From Pseudorhodobacter sp. (GTDB lineage: Bacteria > Pseudomonadota > Alphaproteobacteria > Rhodobacterales > Rhodobacteraceae), in assembly GCA_024642045.1 (NCBI GenBank), contig JAHEBX010000013.1, forward strand, positions 1 through 34,375: a stretch of 34,375 nucleotides of DNA. The letters run 5' to 3'. This document shows, one piece after another, positions 23,538 through 32,354 of the stretch. Numbering within the stretch: position 1 is the first letter of the stretch; every line of letters begins with the position of its first letter. The notes under the pieces were generated by a model. The model ran no database searches. It saw nothing but the letters and a program-made list of their open reading frames with translations, and was not told where the DNA came from. The position numbers and the translations under genes were made by a program.

Positions 23538-26183
23538 CTATGGGGTATAAACCGCCTCCAGCGCCGCCACCGTTGCAGGCCCGCGTTTGCCATCCGCGGC
23601 ACCTTTGTAAAGCCCAAGCTGGCCAAGCGCCTGCTGCAGCAAGACGATCTGGCCTCTGTCGAGCGATGAAAGATTGGCCTTTGGCAGCGTCGACTTTACC
23701 TGAAGCGCTTGCACCAGCAGATCGACCGGCGCGCGCGGTTTCGCAGGGCCATAGTCAAACAACGCAAGCTGGGCGCAACGGTCGCCAAAGCCACCATCGC
23801 AGGCCTTGAGAGCCGCATCCACAAACACTTCGGCATCCTTTTTGTCGTGGATCGACGCGGCCAACCTGTCACAGGCATAAGCGCTGTCGGGTTTTTCGCA
23901 GCCGGACTGAAACAGGGCCCGCGCCTTGGCCTCATCTTTGCTTTGTCCAAAGCGCTCGTATTGATAGCCCAAAGCCAGATCTGCGCAGGCATTGCCCCAG
24001 CCCAAGTCGCACCCCTGCGTGTAAGCCGTGGCGATTTTTGCATTGACCTCGGGCGCGGTGCTGCGTTGCTTTTCAAGGTAGTTGCCAAGCGTGTTGCATC
24101 CCTGACCCCATTTGAGATCGCAGGATTTTTGCAGATAGGTCAGGCCCAAAGTCTGATCCGCCGCAGAAACGGTGCCATCAAAAATGATCATGCCGGCCGA
24201 TCTGCAAGACGCGGGCGTATCCAGATCGCAGCCGCGTTTGTAAAAGCTGAGCGACAGCGCCGCATCGTCGCCCGCCACCGAGGGTGGAAAGTGCAGCCCC
24301 GCCACGTTGTCGCAACCCGTGCCGTTGCCATAGTCGCAGCCCTGTTCGTACAGCCGAAGCGCCTCTTGCAGATCGGGGGCCGCGCCATTTCCCTTTTCCT
24401 TTTGAAACCCCAGATTGGTGCAGGCGCTTCCTTCTTTCAGCGCGCAGGCTTTCTCGAAGTAGGGGTTTGCATTCGCGTGATCGGCCACGTCAAAAAACAT
24501 CCACCCTCGGTTGGTGCAGGCAAGCCCGTCCTTCAGCGCGCAGCCCTTTTCATAAAGCGTCGCCGCAAGCTGCGGATCGGCAGGCCCGCCCTGCCCGTTT
24601 TTCGCCATCAGCCCCAGTTCGCGGCAGGCCCAGCCCAGTGATCGGTCACAGGCGGTCTGATAGTTCTGCCGCGCGGCGGTAAAATCGCCCTGCCCCACCT
24701 GCAAATAAGCCTGTTGCGCGCACCCCGTTTCATTGCCCAGATCGCAGGCCTTTTGAAAGAGCGGCGGCACCTCGGCCTTGCGCGTCGCGTCGGATTGCAG
24801 CGCATAGGCGGCAAGCTCGCAGGCATAGCCCGAGTTCGCCGCGCACCCTTGCTGCAACAGCCTGAGCCCCTGTGTCTGATCGGCCGCGACGCCTTCGCCG
24901 CGAAACAGCATATCGCCGTAGATCGCGCAGCTGGTCTGGTGGTTGGCCTTACAGGCGACATCATAAGTGCGCAGGGCGAGGCCTGGGTTGGCGCTGATGC
25001 CCTTTCCGTATTGATAGGCATCAGCAAGGCCAAAGATCCCCGCCGGATACTGTTTGCCCGCAAGCCCCTGATACAGGCCAAGCGCCGCCGCATCTTGGCC
25101 CAAGGCCGCCTTGACCCGCGCAAGGTTATAGACGCTGCGCAGATGGTCGGGAAACTGCGCCACCGCAGCCGCACAAGCGCTTTCAGCCGAGGGTCCATCG
25201 ATCTGATCCATCGGCACGCCTGCGACGCCATTCGGGTTGTCGGGATTGCCGCCGTTTTGTGCAGCGGTGTCGCATGCAAGGATCAGCGGGTTCTGCTCGT
25301 CCACGCCCCGTGCTGGAGGTTGCGCAGGGGGTTGTGCAGGCGTGGGCGTGTTCGAGGCAAGCGTGTCCAGATCCTGACAGCGCGCCGCCAGACAGGTTTT
25401 GCCCAGCGTCTGGTCGTAATAGGCTGGATGCTGCAAATGCCCGTCCACAGTCGCCGCCATTGTCGCGGTTTCCAGCTGTGCCTCGGCGATGGCATCCTCG
25501 AGGTAGGCGCCGCTTTGCAGCAGGGGGGCAAGGTTGCGGGTAAACACCGACAGCTTTTCTTCGGGCGGATCATCGGGCAGGCGGTCCAGCGCCTCTTGCC
25601 CCTCACCGGCTGAAAAGATCACGAAACTGCCGTTAGGCGCTGAAACAGGCGCCAGCCCCCGCGAATAACCAACCGACCGCGTCCCCGCTTTCGCGGTGAA
25701 GGGGTTGTTTCGACAGGCGTCGATGATCGCCACGCTCAGCGAGGCCCCCGCGGCGTCGATCAAATCCAGCAGGCCGTTTTGCCCGTCGCGCAGCGGAAAC
25801 GAAGCCCCGCGCAGCTTGGTCTCCGACCCCGAAACGGGCGCATCTGTCGGGATCAGAAAGTTCTCACGCCCATCGCTCCACCCGTGGCCGGTATAGACCA
25901 CAACCACCGTGTCGCCCGACTGGATCGAGGCCGCAAAGCTGTCGACCGCCTCGGCAAAACCATCCAGATCAAGGTCGTGATAAAAGCTGATCTGATAGCC
26001 CAGCTTGGCAAAGGTATCCTTGTAGGCATTCGCGTCGTCGATGGTGTTTTGCAGATCGGGCAGGTCCTGATACTGCGCATTGCCGATGATCAGCGCCCGT
26101 CGCGCCTGCGCCTCTGCCGTGGTGCAAGCCAAGGGCAACACCAGCGCTATGGCCAGTAAGCGTATGAAACGACACAGAAACAT
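23538..26183 (-). CDS. Exported caspase-like protease with cysteine-paired Sel1-type repeats
   Basis: This 881-residue protein has a signal peptide (ending TTAEAQ, about residue 26) and a C14 domain (about 28-260) with His100 in VYTGHG and Cys157 in IDACRNNPF. A spacer follows, then about twelve repeats between 365 and 810, each with two cysteines seven residues apart (for example GCALKDGLAC, ACALKEGSAC, SCDLKWGQGC, GCDLGWGNAC). This is the Hcp type of Sel1/TPR-like repeat, in which each helix pair is locked by a disulfide. The last 40 residues (842-880, IVLLQQALGQLGLYKGAADG) resemble a peptidoglycan-binding domain. A GAAGG lies before the ATG, three bases after the previous stop. The repeats suggest a protein-protein scaffold suited to the oxidising periplasm. 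Confidence 0.9.
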   Translation of the reverse strand: MFLCRFIRLLAIALVLPLACTTAEAQARRALIIGNAQYQDLPDLQNTIDDANAYKDTFAKLGYQISFYHDLDLDGFAEAVDSFAASIQSGDTVVVVYTGHGWSDGRENFLIPTDAPVSGSETKLRGASFPLRDGQNGLLDLIDAAGASLSVAIIDACRNNPFTAKAGTRSVGYSRGLAPVSAPNGSFVIFSAGEGQEALDRLPDDPPEEKLSVFTRNLAPLLQSGAYLEDAIAEAQLETATMAATVDGHLQHPAYYDQTLGKTCLAARCQDLDTLASNTPTPAQPPAQPPARGVDEQNPLILACDTAAQNGGNPDNPNGVAGVPMDQIDGPSAESACAAAVAQFPDHLRSVYNLARVKAALGQDAAALGLYQGLAGKQYPAGIFGLADAYQYGKGISANPGLALRTYDVACKANHQTSCAIYGDMLFRGEGVAADQTQGLRLLQQGCAANSGYACELAAYALQSDATRKAEVPPLFQKACDLGNETGCAQQAYLQVGQGDFTAARQNYQTACDRSLGWACRELGLMAKNGQGGPADPQLAATLYEKGCALKDGLACTNRGWMFFDVADHANANPYFEKACALKEGSACTNLGFQKEKGNGAAPDLQEALRLYEQGCDYGNGTGCDNVAGLHFPPSVAGDDAALSLSFYKRGCDLDTPASCRSAGMIIFDGTVSAADQTLGLTYLQKSCDLKWGQGCNTLGNYLEKQRSTAPEVNAKIATAYTQGCDLGWGNACADLALGYQYERFGQSKDEAKARALFQSGCEKPDSAYACDRLAASIHDKKDAEVFVDAALKACDGGFGDRCAQLALFDYGPAKPRAPVDLLVQALQVKSTLPKANLSSLDRGQIVLLQQALGQLGLYKGAADGKRGPATVAALEAVYTP

Positions 26184-26186
26184 TCG

Positions 26187-27767
26187 TCAGCCTTCCGTGA
26201 ACAAACCGATCCGGCCGTATTGGCACTGGGTGTCTGCGGTTGTGGCGATGATCTCCGACATGGGCGGCACCGTATGGCCATTGGCCTGCGCCAGCAAGCC
26301 ATGCAGCGCCAGTGGCGGGCGTTTGCACCAGATCACCACCAACTGATCTTCGCCCGTTGGCGGGGCAACGTCGAACAGCAGTGACAGCCCTTTGGTCGCG
26401 GGCTTGGTCTCGCTGAACCCCGAAGGATAAAGCGGATATTGCACGCTGCCGTCCGAGGCGACATTGAACAGCGTCAGATAGGGCAGGTCGGCCGACGGTG
26501 GCGGCGCATCAAAGCCCACCCGCGCGCCAATCGGCTGGCGCGCTGCCGACTGGCGCGGATGCAGCGTAATCGGCGGTAGGGTGGCGACCTTGGCCTCGTT
26601 CAGATCCAGCAGGAACGTGCGCCGGACGATCTGCGCGCGGGCATCACCTTTGATCACTGTGATCTGGTCGCCCTGCCCCGAAAACACCGCCCAGCCGTCG
26701 GCTTGCTGGTGAAAGGTCAGCTCTTGGCCCTGATCCACCACACGGCAGCCGGGGCAATTCTGCGCTGACAGACCGGGCGGCGGCGCGCCTTCAAACTTGA
26801 CCGCCAGCAGCGAGGTATCGACGGGCGGCGGCGGTGGGGGTGCCGCATGCAGGCTGAGCATGATGGACGGATCACCACGCGGCAAAAAGCGCGGCTGCTG
26901 ATTCTGCTCCATATGGGTGAAAACGCGGTCCCCGATAAAGCTGGCCAGTTCCAGCCGCGTCAGGTTGCCGTCCTGATTGGTGTCAGCCTCGCCCAGAATC
27001 GCCTTGGCGAAATACCATGACAAAGCGCCATGCGGTTGGCCTTCAAAGGTGGTTTCATTGACCAGCCTGTCATCGGTCGCCGTTGCCAGAATCTGCGTCA
27101 CATTGGGCAGATCGGGCTGCCCCGTTTCACCCGCGCCCGAGGGCAATTCGTCAGGCAGCGGATCAATCGGTATTTTCCAGCGCCCCCCCGAGCGCGATAG
27201 CCCCGTCACGCTGGCATTGACCGAGCGTTCCAGCCCGCCTGAATGGCAGCTGTCCATCACCCAGATGATTTGCAACTGCGGCGCAGAGGCCAAAAGCTCG
27301 TGCAGCTGATCGTCATTCAGCCGCCCCTCACGCGGGTGATCCGGGTTAAAATCGGCGAACATGATCGTCTCGTCCAAACCGTCTTTTTCGTCAAAGGGCG
27401 GCGCGATCTCTTCTTCCTGACCCCCATGGCCGGCAAAGCTGACAAACAGCCGGTCCCCCGGCGCGGCCTTGGCAACCACCTCGTTCCAAGCCGCCTCAAA
27501 GGCCGCAAGCGTGGCCTTTCGGTTGGTCAGAAATCGGCTGTCGGGCAGATCGACCCCCACCTCGCGCAGCGCAGTGCCGATCACTGTGGCATCGGCAGCA
27601 GCGCCTTGCAGGTCGGTATGCCCCGCCACGGGTTTGTTGGGGTCAAACGGCTCGAAGAATTCGTAGTCATCAATGCCGATGACGATGCCCCAATCCTTGG
27701 CCGAGGCAGGGGCGGCCATGCCAAACGCAAGGCAGGCCGCCGCTGTCAAGAGGGGTCTAATAGCCAA
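26187..27767 (-). CDS. Exported metacaspase-like protease with EF-hand and DUF4384-like region
   Basis: The 526-residue protein has a signal peptide (residues 1-23, ending APASA), a C14 domain with His114 in SFAGHGGQEE and Cys174 in MDSCHSGG, the classic metacaspase form, and a perfect EF-hand calcium loop at 262-273 (Asp262, Asn264, Asp266, Asn268, Thr270, Glu273). A proline run at 310-315 follows. The C-terminal half holds a stretch at about 415-485 (YLTLFNVASDGSVQYPLYP) that resembles the DUF4384 domain often found behind bacterial caspases. I use the TTG at 27767. It has GAGGTGG six bases upstream and overlaps the end of the OmpA gene by 11 bases, and the next Met lies inside the signal. 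Activity with calcium is inferred. Confidence 0.88.
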   Translation of the reverse strand: MAIRPLLTAAACLAFGMAAPASAKDWGIVIGIDDYEFFEPFDPNKPVAGHTDLQGAAADATVIGTALREVGVDLPDSRFLTNRKATLAAFEAAWNEVVAKAAPGDRLFVSFAGHGGQEEEIAPPFDEKDGLDETIMFADFNPDHPREGRLNDDQLHELLASAPQLQIIWVMDSCHSGGLERSVNASVTGLSRSGGRWKIPIDPLPDELPSGAGETGQPDLPNVTQILATATDDRLVNETTFEGQPHGALSWYFAKAILGEADTNQDGNLTRLELASFIGDRVFTHMEQNQQPRFLPRGDPSIMLSLHAAPPPPPPVDTSLLAVKFEGAPPPGLSAQNCPGCRVVDQGQELTFHQQADGWAVFSGQGDQITVIKGDARAQIVRRTFLLDLNEAKVATLPPITLHPRQSAARQPIGARVGFDAPPPSADLPYLTLFNVASDGSVQYPLYPSGFSETKPATKGLSLLFDVAPPTGEDQLVVIWCKRPPLALHGLLAQANGHTVPPMSEIIATTADTQCQYGRIGLFTEG

Positions 27768-28812
27768 AGGCCACCTCGACCCTGCGGGCAATCGTGCGCA
27801 GTTCCTCGATCGAATAGACGGTGGCATCGGAATAGGCCGGAGGCTCGCTCTCGCCTTTCCCGATAAGGGTGATGCGCGCATCAACCCCATCGCTGAGCAG
27901 GAAATCGGCCAGCGATTTTGCCCGCCGCGCCGAAAGATCAAGGTTGTAATTGGCATCGCCGACATCATCGGTATGGCCCGTGATGATCAACGTGCCGACG
28001 TTGTTCGCCTTGATAAACTCTGACAGCCGCAGCGCCTCTTTGGTGCCCGCTGCATCCAGCCTGTCACTGTCAAAGCCAAAGCGGATCGGCAGAAAGACCG
28101 AATTCACATGCGCCGCCGCTGCCGTGACGACGTTGTAATCGTCAGCCGGGGGTTGGTAATCCGCCGCCGGCGCCTGATAGTCGGGCGCAGGGTCGGCGGG
28201 GGCTACATAAGCATCCGTTGCCTTTGGGGCCGCGTTGATCTTTTCCACCGACAGCCCGCGCGAGGCCATCGCCATCACCCCGCTTGACCCGCCGCCACGG
28301 GTGACCGAGCTTTCCATGCTGCCCGCAAGCATCATGTTTTCCTGCGCAAGGGCCGCCAGCTGTTCCGCCACGGGCACCAGTGCTTCGTTCTGCACGGTTT
28401 GCTGCGGGTCGCCGATGGTGTCGATGGCGGCGTTATACATCTTGGCAGCCTCGCCCCGATCGCCCCGCTTGGCCGCCAGATCGCCGCGTAGCGCCTGCAC
28501 CGCCCAATGCACACCGGGCGCCTGCTTGATCAGCGCCTCGGCGCCGGCCGCATCGCCCGCGTCAAGCGAGTCTTGCGCCACTTGCGCAATAAAGGCCGAG
28601 GTTTGTGAGCGCGCCGCAAGGATCTGGCGCGGATCGCAATCAGAGGCCTCGATGTCTTTCCATGTTGCAAGCAGCGCAGGCACCTCGGCCGCTGCCGCGA
28701 TGGGTTGCAGGCGGGCCAGCACATCGTTGCAGACCGACTGCGCCAGCGCGGCGTGCGGCAGCCACAGCGTCAGACCGAGGGCAATGCGCGAAAGGCGAGA
28801 GGAGATAAACAT
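27757..28812 (-). CDS. OmpA-family periplasmic or outer-membrane protein
   Basis: The 351-residue protein has a signal peptide (ending AALA, residue 24) and a helical region with two cysteines (28, 59). A proline- and Tyr-rich linker follows with a repeated DYQAPA/DYQPPA phrase at 211-226, then a C-terminal OmpA-like domain at about 240-335 with FDSD, ITGHTDDVGD and NLDLSARRA, the peptidoglycan-binding signature. No beta-barrel region is present, so it is likely a periplasmic anchor to the cell wall. It starts 12 bases after the cytochrome gene and its stop overlaps the protease gene by 11 bases. In this locus it may tether the proteases or cytochrome to the peptidoglycan, which is inference. 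Confidence 0.92.
   Translation of the reverse strand: MFISSRLSRIALGLTLWLPHAALAQSVCNDVLARLQPIAAAAEVPALLATWKDIEASDCDPRQILAARSQTSAFIAQVAQDSLDAGDAAGAEALIKQAPGVHWAVQALRGDLAAKRGDRGEAAKMYNAAIDTIGDPQQTVQNEALVPVAEQLAALAQENMMLAGSMESSVTRGGGSSGVMAMASRGLSVEKINAAPKATDAYVAPADPAPDYQAPAADYQPPADDYNVVTAAAAHVNSVFLPIRFGFDSDRLDAAGTKEALRLSEFIKANNVGTLIITGHTDDVGDANYNLDLSARRAKSLADFLLSDGVDARITLIGKGESEPPAYSDATVYSIEELRTIARRVEVAFGY
27768..27777 (-). promoter_or_regulatory. Ribosome-binding site that decides a TTG start
   Basis: On the minus strand GAGGTGGCCT lies directly upstream of TTG 27767, inside the last codons of the OmpA gene. The GAGG is six bases from the TTG, a normal spacing. It supports the TTG as the start of the metacaspase-like gene and implies translational coupling to OmpA. 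Confidence 0.55.
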
Positions 28813-28824
28813 CCGACCGCCCTC

Positions 28825-31800
28825 CTATTGCGACACGTTAAAGGTAACGGCATTCGTCGCACTCTGGCCGTTGTCTTTCGCCACAGTCTGGGTGCGCTCG
28901 ATCACCAGCCCGCGCGACAGCGGCTGATAGCGTTCGTTGGCATAGTCAATCGCCCCCTGACCGCTGATCCGCTTGTCGCCCAAGCCCCCCTCGCGGCAAA
29001 AGGCGACCATCGTTTCGCCCTTGCCGGGCGTGTCAAACCGCAGCTGATATTCCGAACCGGGATAAGGAATACGCCGCGTCTCGCCGGCCTCCAGAAAGGC
29101 CGGACCCAGCACCTCGGGCGGCATTTCCTCGACCGTCTTGGTTTCCTCGACGTAAAGCACTTGCAATTCACAGCGGCGGTTCGCCTTGACGTCGAATTGC
29201 AGCAGATCGTTCACATGCACTTCGACATAGGGCACCGACAATTCCAGCACCAACGGATCGGATATGGCCACGGGCGGCGTATAGGGTTGCAGCGTCGATT
29301 CCGCGGGCGGCACATAGGCCGTTTGGGCCTGCTGCACCTCGGTCTGCAACGCTGTCGCCGCATATTGGTCATAGTTGGCGACCGGCTGGGGCTGATACGC
29401 GGCATAGGTCGCGCGATAGGGGCGCAGGTCCGTCAGGCGCGGCAACAGATCGGCATAGACCGAGTCAATCTCGCTGCGTTTGATATACAGCCCCTTGTCG
29501 ATCCGCTGCACCCAAAGATCGACCGTCTGCATCAGCGCAGGGTCGCCGACCTCGCGCATCCGCTGACGGAATTCATCCTCGGTCAGAAAGAACAGCCGCG
29601 CCACCTGCGCAAGATCGAGGTTGTCGAATTGCAGATCGGCCAGATAGGTCATGATCTCACCGCCACGCGGGCCGGGGCCCTGCATCGACACATCCATCCC
29701 CGAGGCCGATTTCTGCGTGATGCCAAGCTCGCCCAGTGCTGCGCGGAAAGCGCCCATATCGCGGGTGAACAGGTCATCCATTTCCGCCGCGGGCAGATAC
29801 ATCTGCAACAAAATCTCGCGCTGATCGCGGGTCAGCCGGTTGTTGCTTTCGATAAACGCCCGCAATTCGTCGGTCTTTTGGATCAACCCATTGTCATGGC
29901 AATCAAAGCAGGACCGCGCGTTGACGATCTCGACACCCTTGCCAATCGGTTTGTTGCGATAGGACACGATAGTGGTCGGCCCGACCTGCAACCGCTTGCC
30001 CAGATTGGTCGACAGGTAATACCCCTGCATGCCGTTGTTCAGGCTGAAGATCATCTCACCGCCATCGTGGTGAAAGGCTTCGGTGGCCGAGGGAAGGTTC
30101 GGCGTCTCGTTCGGGCCATCGGGGTGCAACAGCAGCGATTGCTCGTTGCCACTGCCGGCAAAGTCATAGGACTTCCAGTAATATCCCCCGCGCGGCAGGT
30201 CATGCCGCTCGATCATCCGGTTGTGGTCGGACACGCCCGACGAGCCTTCGCCAAAGCCCGCGCGGGCCACATCTGCGGTCTGGATGTTGTGATCGACATC
30301 GACGCCCATCCGCGCCTCCAGATCCTTGATGGTGGGCGGCAGACGCAACAGCATGTCATAGAATGGCCCTTCCGAGCCGAAATGCGTGAACCAGCTTGCA
30401 CTCAGGATCGGCACCGCCGTGCCCGTGCCATCGGCCAGCACCCCCAGCAGGCTGTCAGAGGTCGGATCGGCGGCATAGGGATAGATGGTCGCAAGGTCAG
30501 CCCAGCTTTGTTCGGTAAAGCCCGCCTCTTGCGCGCCCGACGTATAGGCGCCCGTCGACAAAGATACCCAGTCATCTTCGGTCCAGCCAAAGTCGCGGAT
30601 GTCGATCTTGACCAGCGCGCCATCGGTGCCCTTGACCGGATCGACCTTGCGCAGACGCGGCGCACGGCTGACCGAGTTGATGAACTTGTTCAGCGCGCCG
30701 TGCAGGAACGCCATCGGATTGGCCTCCATCCCCGTCTGGGTGCAGTCCACTGCGGGCAGCGCGGTGTCTGCAAAGCTGAAATAGCGCATGTAGCGGCGGT
30801 CGCGGTCATCGGTTGCTTGCAGATCGGCGACGGCGGCCAGCATCAGTTGCGAATAATCGCCACCGACAAAGCGCGGAATTTGCACCTCGGGGCGCGGTTG
30901 GGCGGGATCAGAGCTTACCACCGGCGCGACAGCCGCAGACGCAGCAGGGGCCGCCGCCTTGGCTTTGTCTGCCTCCCCCACCGCAATAATCCAGGCCTTG
31001 ATCTGGTCCAGCTCTGCGGCTGTCAGCTTTGTGCCAAGCGGCATGCGGTTGCGCGCGATCGAAGCATAGACCGGAGACTTATCCGGATCTCCCGGCGCCA
31101 CCGCCGCAGGGCTGGCAGCCAGATCGGCAATATCATGCATCGGAAAGGTCGAATCGTTGCGCTGGCCCGGCCCGTGGCAGGTGCGGCAGGCCTTATCGAA
31201 CACGACATCGGCGGCATGTTCGACGGCCTCGGGCACGCCCGCCACGACGGCGGCGGCAGCTGGTGCCGCAGGGGCGACCTCTGCCGTCACCGGCTCCAGT
31301 GACTTTTCGCAGGCCGCCGCAACCACCTGCATCAGCGGCTCTGATCCCGTCATCGCGCCAACCGCGACCGGATCGAGCACAACGGCGGTCGCATCGCTCG
31401 CCGTAGCACTGGGCGCGGGCTCGCTTGCATCAGCCAGCTTCACCGGTTCCTGCGGCAGGCTTGCCACATCCAGCGGCTGATTGGTCAGATAGGCATACAT
31501 CGCGGCCCGATCCTCAAGGCTCAGATGCGCGGTCTGCTCGGCCACGCGGCGCATCGAACCTGCGCCAAACGGCCGACCGCTCAGCTTTTTCCCCTCGGCA
31601 AGGCTGCCGATCACAAAAGCCTCGGCGCCGACGCTTTGCAGGCGAGCCCCCGAAATATCGGGGGCATAATCGCCAAAATAGCCCATGAAGCCGGTATAGG
31701 CCTTGGCCTCGTCAAGGCTGAAGCCGTCGCGGGGCGTGTGGCACTCGGCGCAATGGCCCAGCGCCTCGACCAGATACTGCCCCCGCGCCAGCTGTGCATC

Positions 31801-32337
31801 GGCAGGCGGGGTCAGCGGCGCGCGGTCAGAATTCAGCATCAGCAAGGCCTGATCGCTGAACAGATTGACCTCATTCTCGCGCGAGGCGGTATCACTGGTC
31901 GGCAGAGTTTTCAGATAGGCGCGCAAATCCAGCGCGTCTTCGGGCTTCATCCGCGAATAGGCGGCAAAGGGGAAGAACGCGCCGTAATAGCGGCTGCCAT
32001 CGGGGGCCTCGCCGCGCATCAGCGCATTCAGAAATTGCGCATCCGTCCACCCGCCGATGCCTGCGGTCGTATCGTTGGTGATATTGGGCGCATAGACCTT
32101 GCCCAAGCGATTCTCAAACGCGCGTCCCCCCGCCAAAAGCTGCATTTCGCCTTCAACGGAATGGCAGGTGCCGCACCCCGCTGCATTGTAAATCTCGGCC
32201 CCGTGTTCAGCATTCGGGGTATAGCTGGCAAATTGATTTTCGGTAAAAGCCGCAAGTTCGGCCGTGGCCGAAGTGGACCAGATCGCAAGCACAAACCCTG
32301 CAATCCCGGATGCCGTCCGATGTTTCATCGAGGACAT
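28825..32337 (-). CDS. Very large exported cytochrome c-type protein, four haem motifs, DUF4384-like C-terminus
   Basis: The 1170-residue protein has a signal peptide (ending TATA, about residue 26) and four C-x-x-C-H haem motifs at 55-59, 196-200, 384-388 and 810-814. The first two lie in a dihaem cytochrome region resembling those of membrane-bound dehydrogenase subunits; the third is followed by an alanine-rich linker. A middle stretch of about 330 residues (RYMRYFSF, NSVSRAP, VKIDIRDFGWTEDDW) resembles, from memory, a domain of other large c-type cytochromes of unknown role. Residues 1030-1115 resemble DUF4384. The start at 32337 has GGAG six bases upstream, and 17 bases separate it from the flavocytochrome gene. 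It is probably a periplasmic electron carrier or redox sensor. Confidence 0.88.
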   Translation of the reverse strand: MSSMKHRTASGIAGFVLAIWSTSATAELAAFTENQFASYTPNAEHGAEIYNAAGCGTCHSVEGEMQLLAGGRAFENRLGKVYAPNITNDTTAGIGGWTDAQFLNALMRGEAPDGSRYYGAFFPFAAYSRMKPEDALDLRAYLKTLPTSDTASRENEVNLFSDQALLMLNSDRAPLTPPADAQLARGQYLVEALGHCAECHTPRDGFSLDEAKAYTGFMGYFGDYAPDISGARLQSVGAEAFVIGSLAEGKKLSGRPFGAGSMRRVAEQTAHLSLEDRAAMYAYLTNQPLDVASLPQEPVKLADASEPAPSATASDATAVVLDPVAVGAMTGSEPLMQVVAAACEKSLEPVTAEVAPAAPAAAAVVAGVPEAVEHAADVVFDKACRTCHGPGQRNDSTFPMHDIADLAASPAAVAPGDPDKSPVYASIARNRMPLGTKLTAAELDQIKAWIIAVGEADKAKAAAPAASAAVAPVVSSDPAQPRPEVQIPRFVGGDYSQLMLAAVADLQATDDRDRRYMRYFSFADTALPAVDCTQTGMEANPMAFLHGALNKFINSVSRAPRLRKVDPVKGTDGALVKIDIRDFGWTEDDWVSLSTGAYTSGAQEAGFTEQSWADLATIYPYAADPTSDSLLGVLADGTGTAVPILSASWFTHFGSEGPFYDMLLRLPPTIKDLEARMGVDVDHNIQTADVARAGFGEGSSGVSDHNRMIERHDLPRGGYYWKSYDFAGSGNEQSLLLHPDGPNETPNLPSATEAFHHDGGEMIFSLNNGMQGYYLSTNLGKRLQVGPTTIVSYRNKPIGKGVEIVNARSCFDCHDNGLIQKTDELRAFIESNNRLTRDQREILLQMYLPAAEMDDLFTRDMGAFRAALGELGITQKSASGMDVSMQGPGPRGGEIMTYLADLQFDNLDLAQVARLFFLTEDEFRQRMREVGDPALMQTVDLWVQRIDKGLYIKRSEIDSVYADLLPRLTDLRPYRATYAAYQPQPVANYDQYAATALQTEVQQAQTAYVPPAESTLQPYTPPVAISDPLVLELSVPYVEVHVNDLLQFDVKANRRCELQVLYVEETKTVEEMPPEVLGPAFLEAGETRRIPYPGSEYQLRFDTPGKGETMVAFCREGGLGDKRISGQGAIDYANERYQPLSRGLVIERTQTVAKDNGQSATNAVTFNVSQ

Positions 32338-32354
32338 GATGTTCTCCGTTCTAA

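Noticed and set aside
28705-31302. An 865-residue open frame on the plus strand
   Set aside because: It is antisense to the multihaem cytochrome gene, whose four haem motifs and signal peptide are clear. The plus-strand product is rich in Arg, His and Gln and has no recognisable motif.
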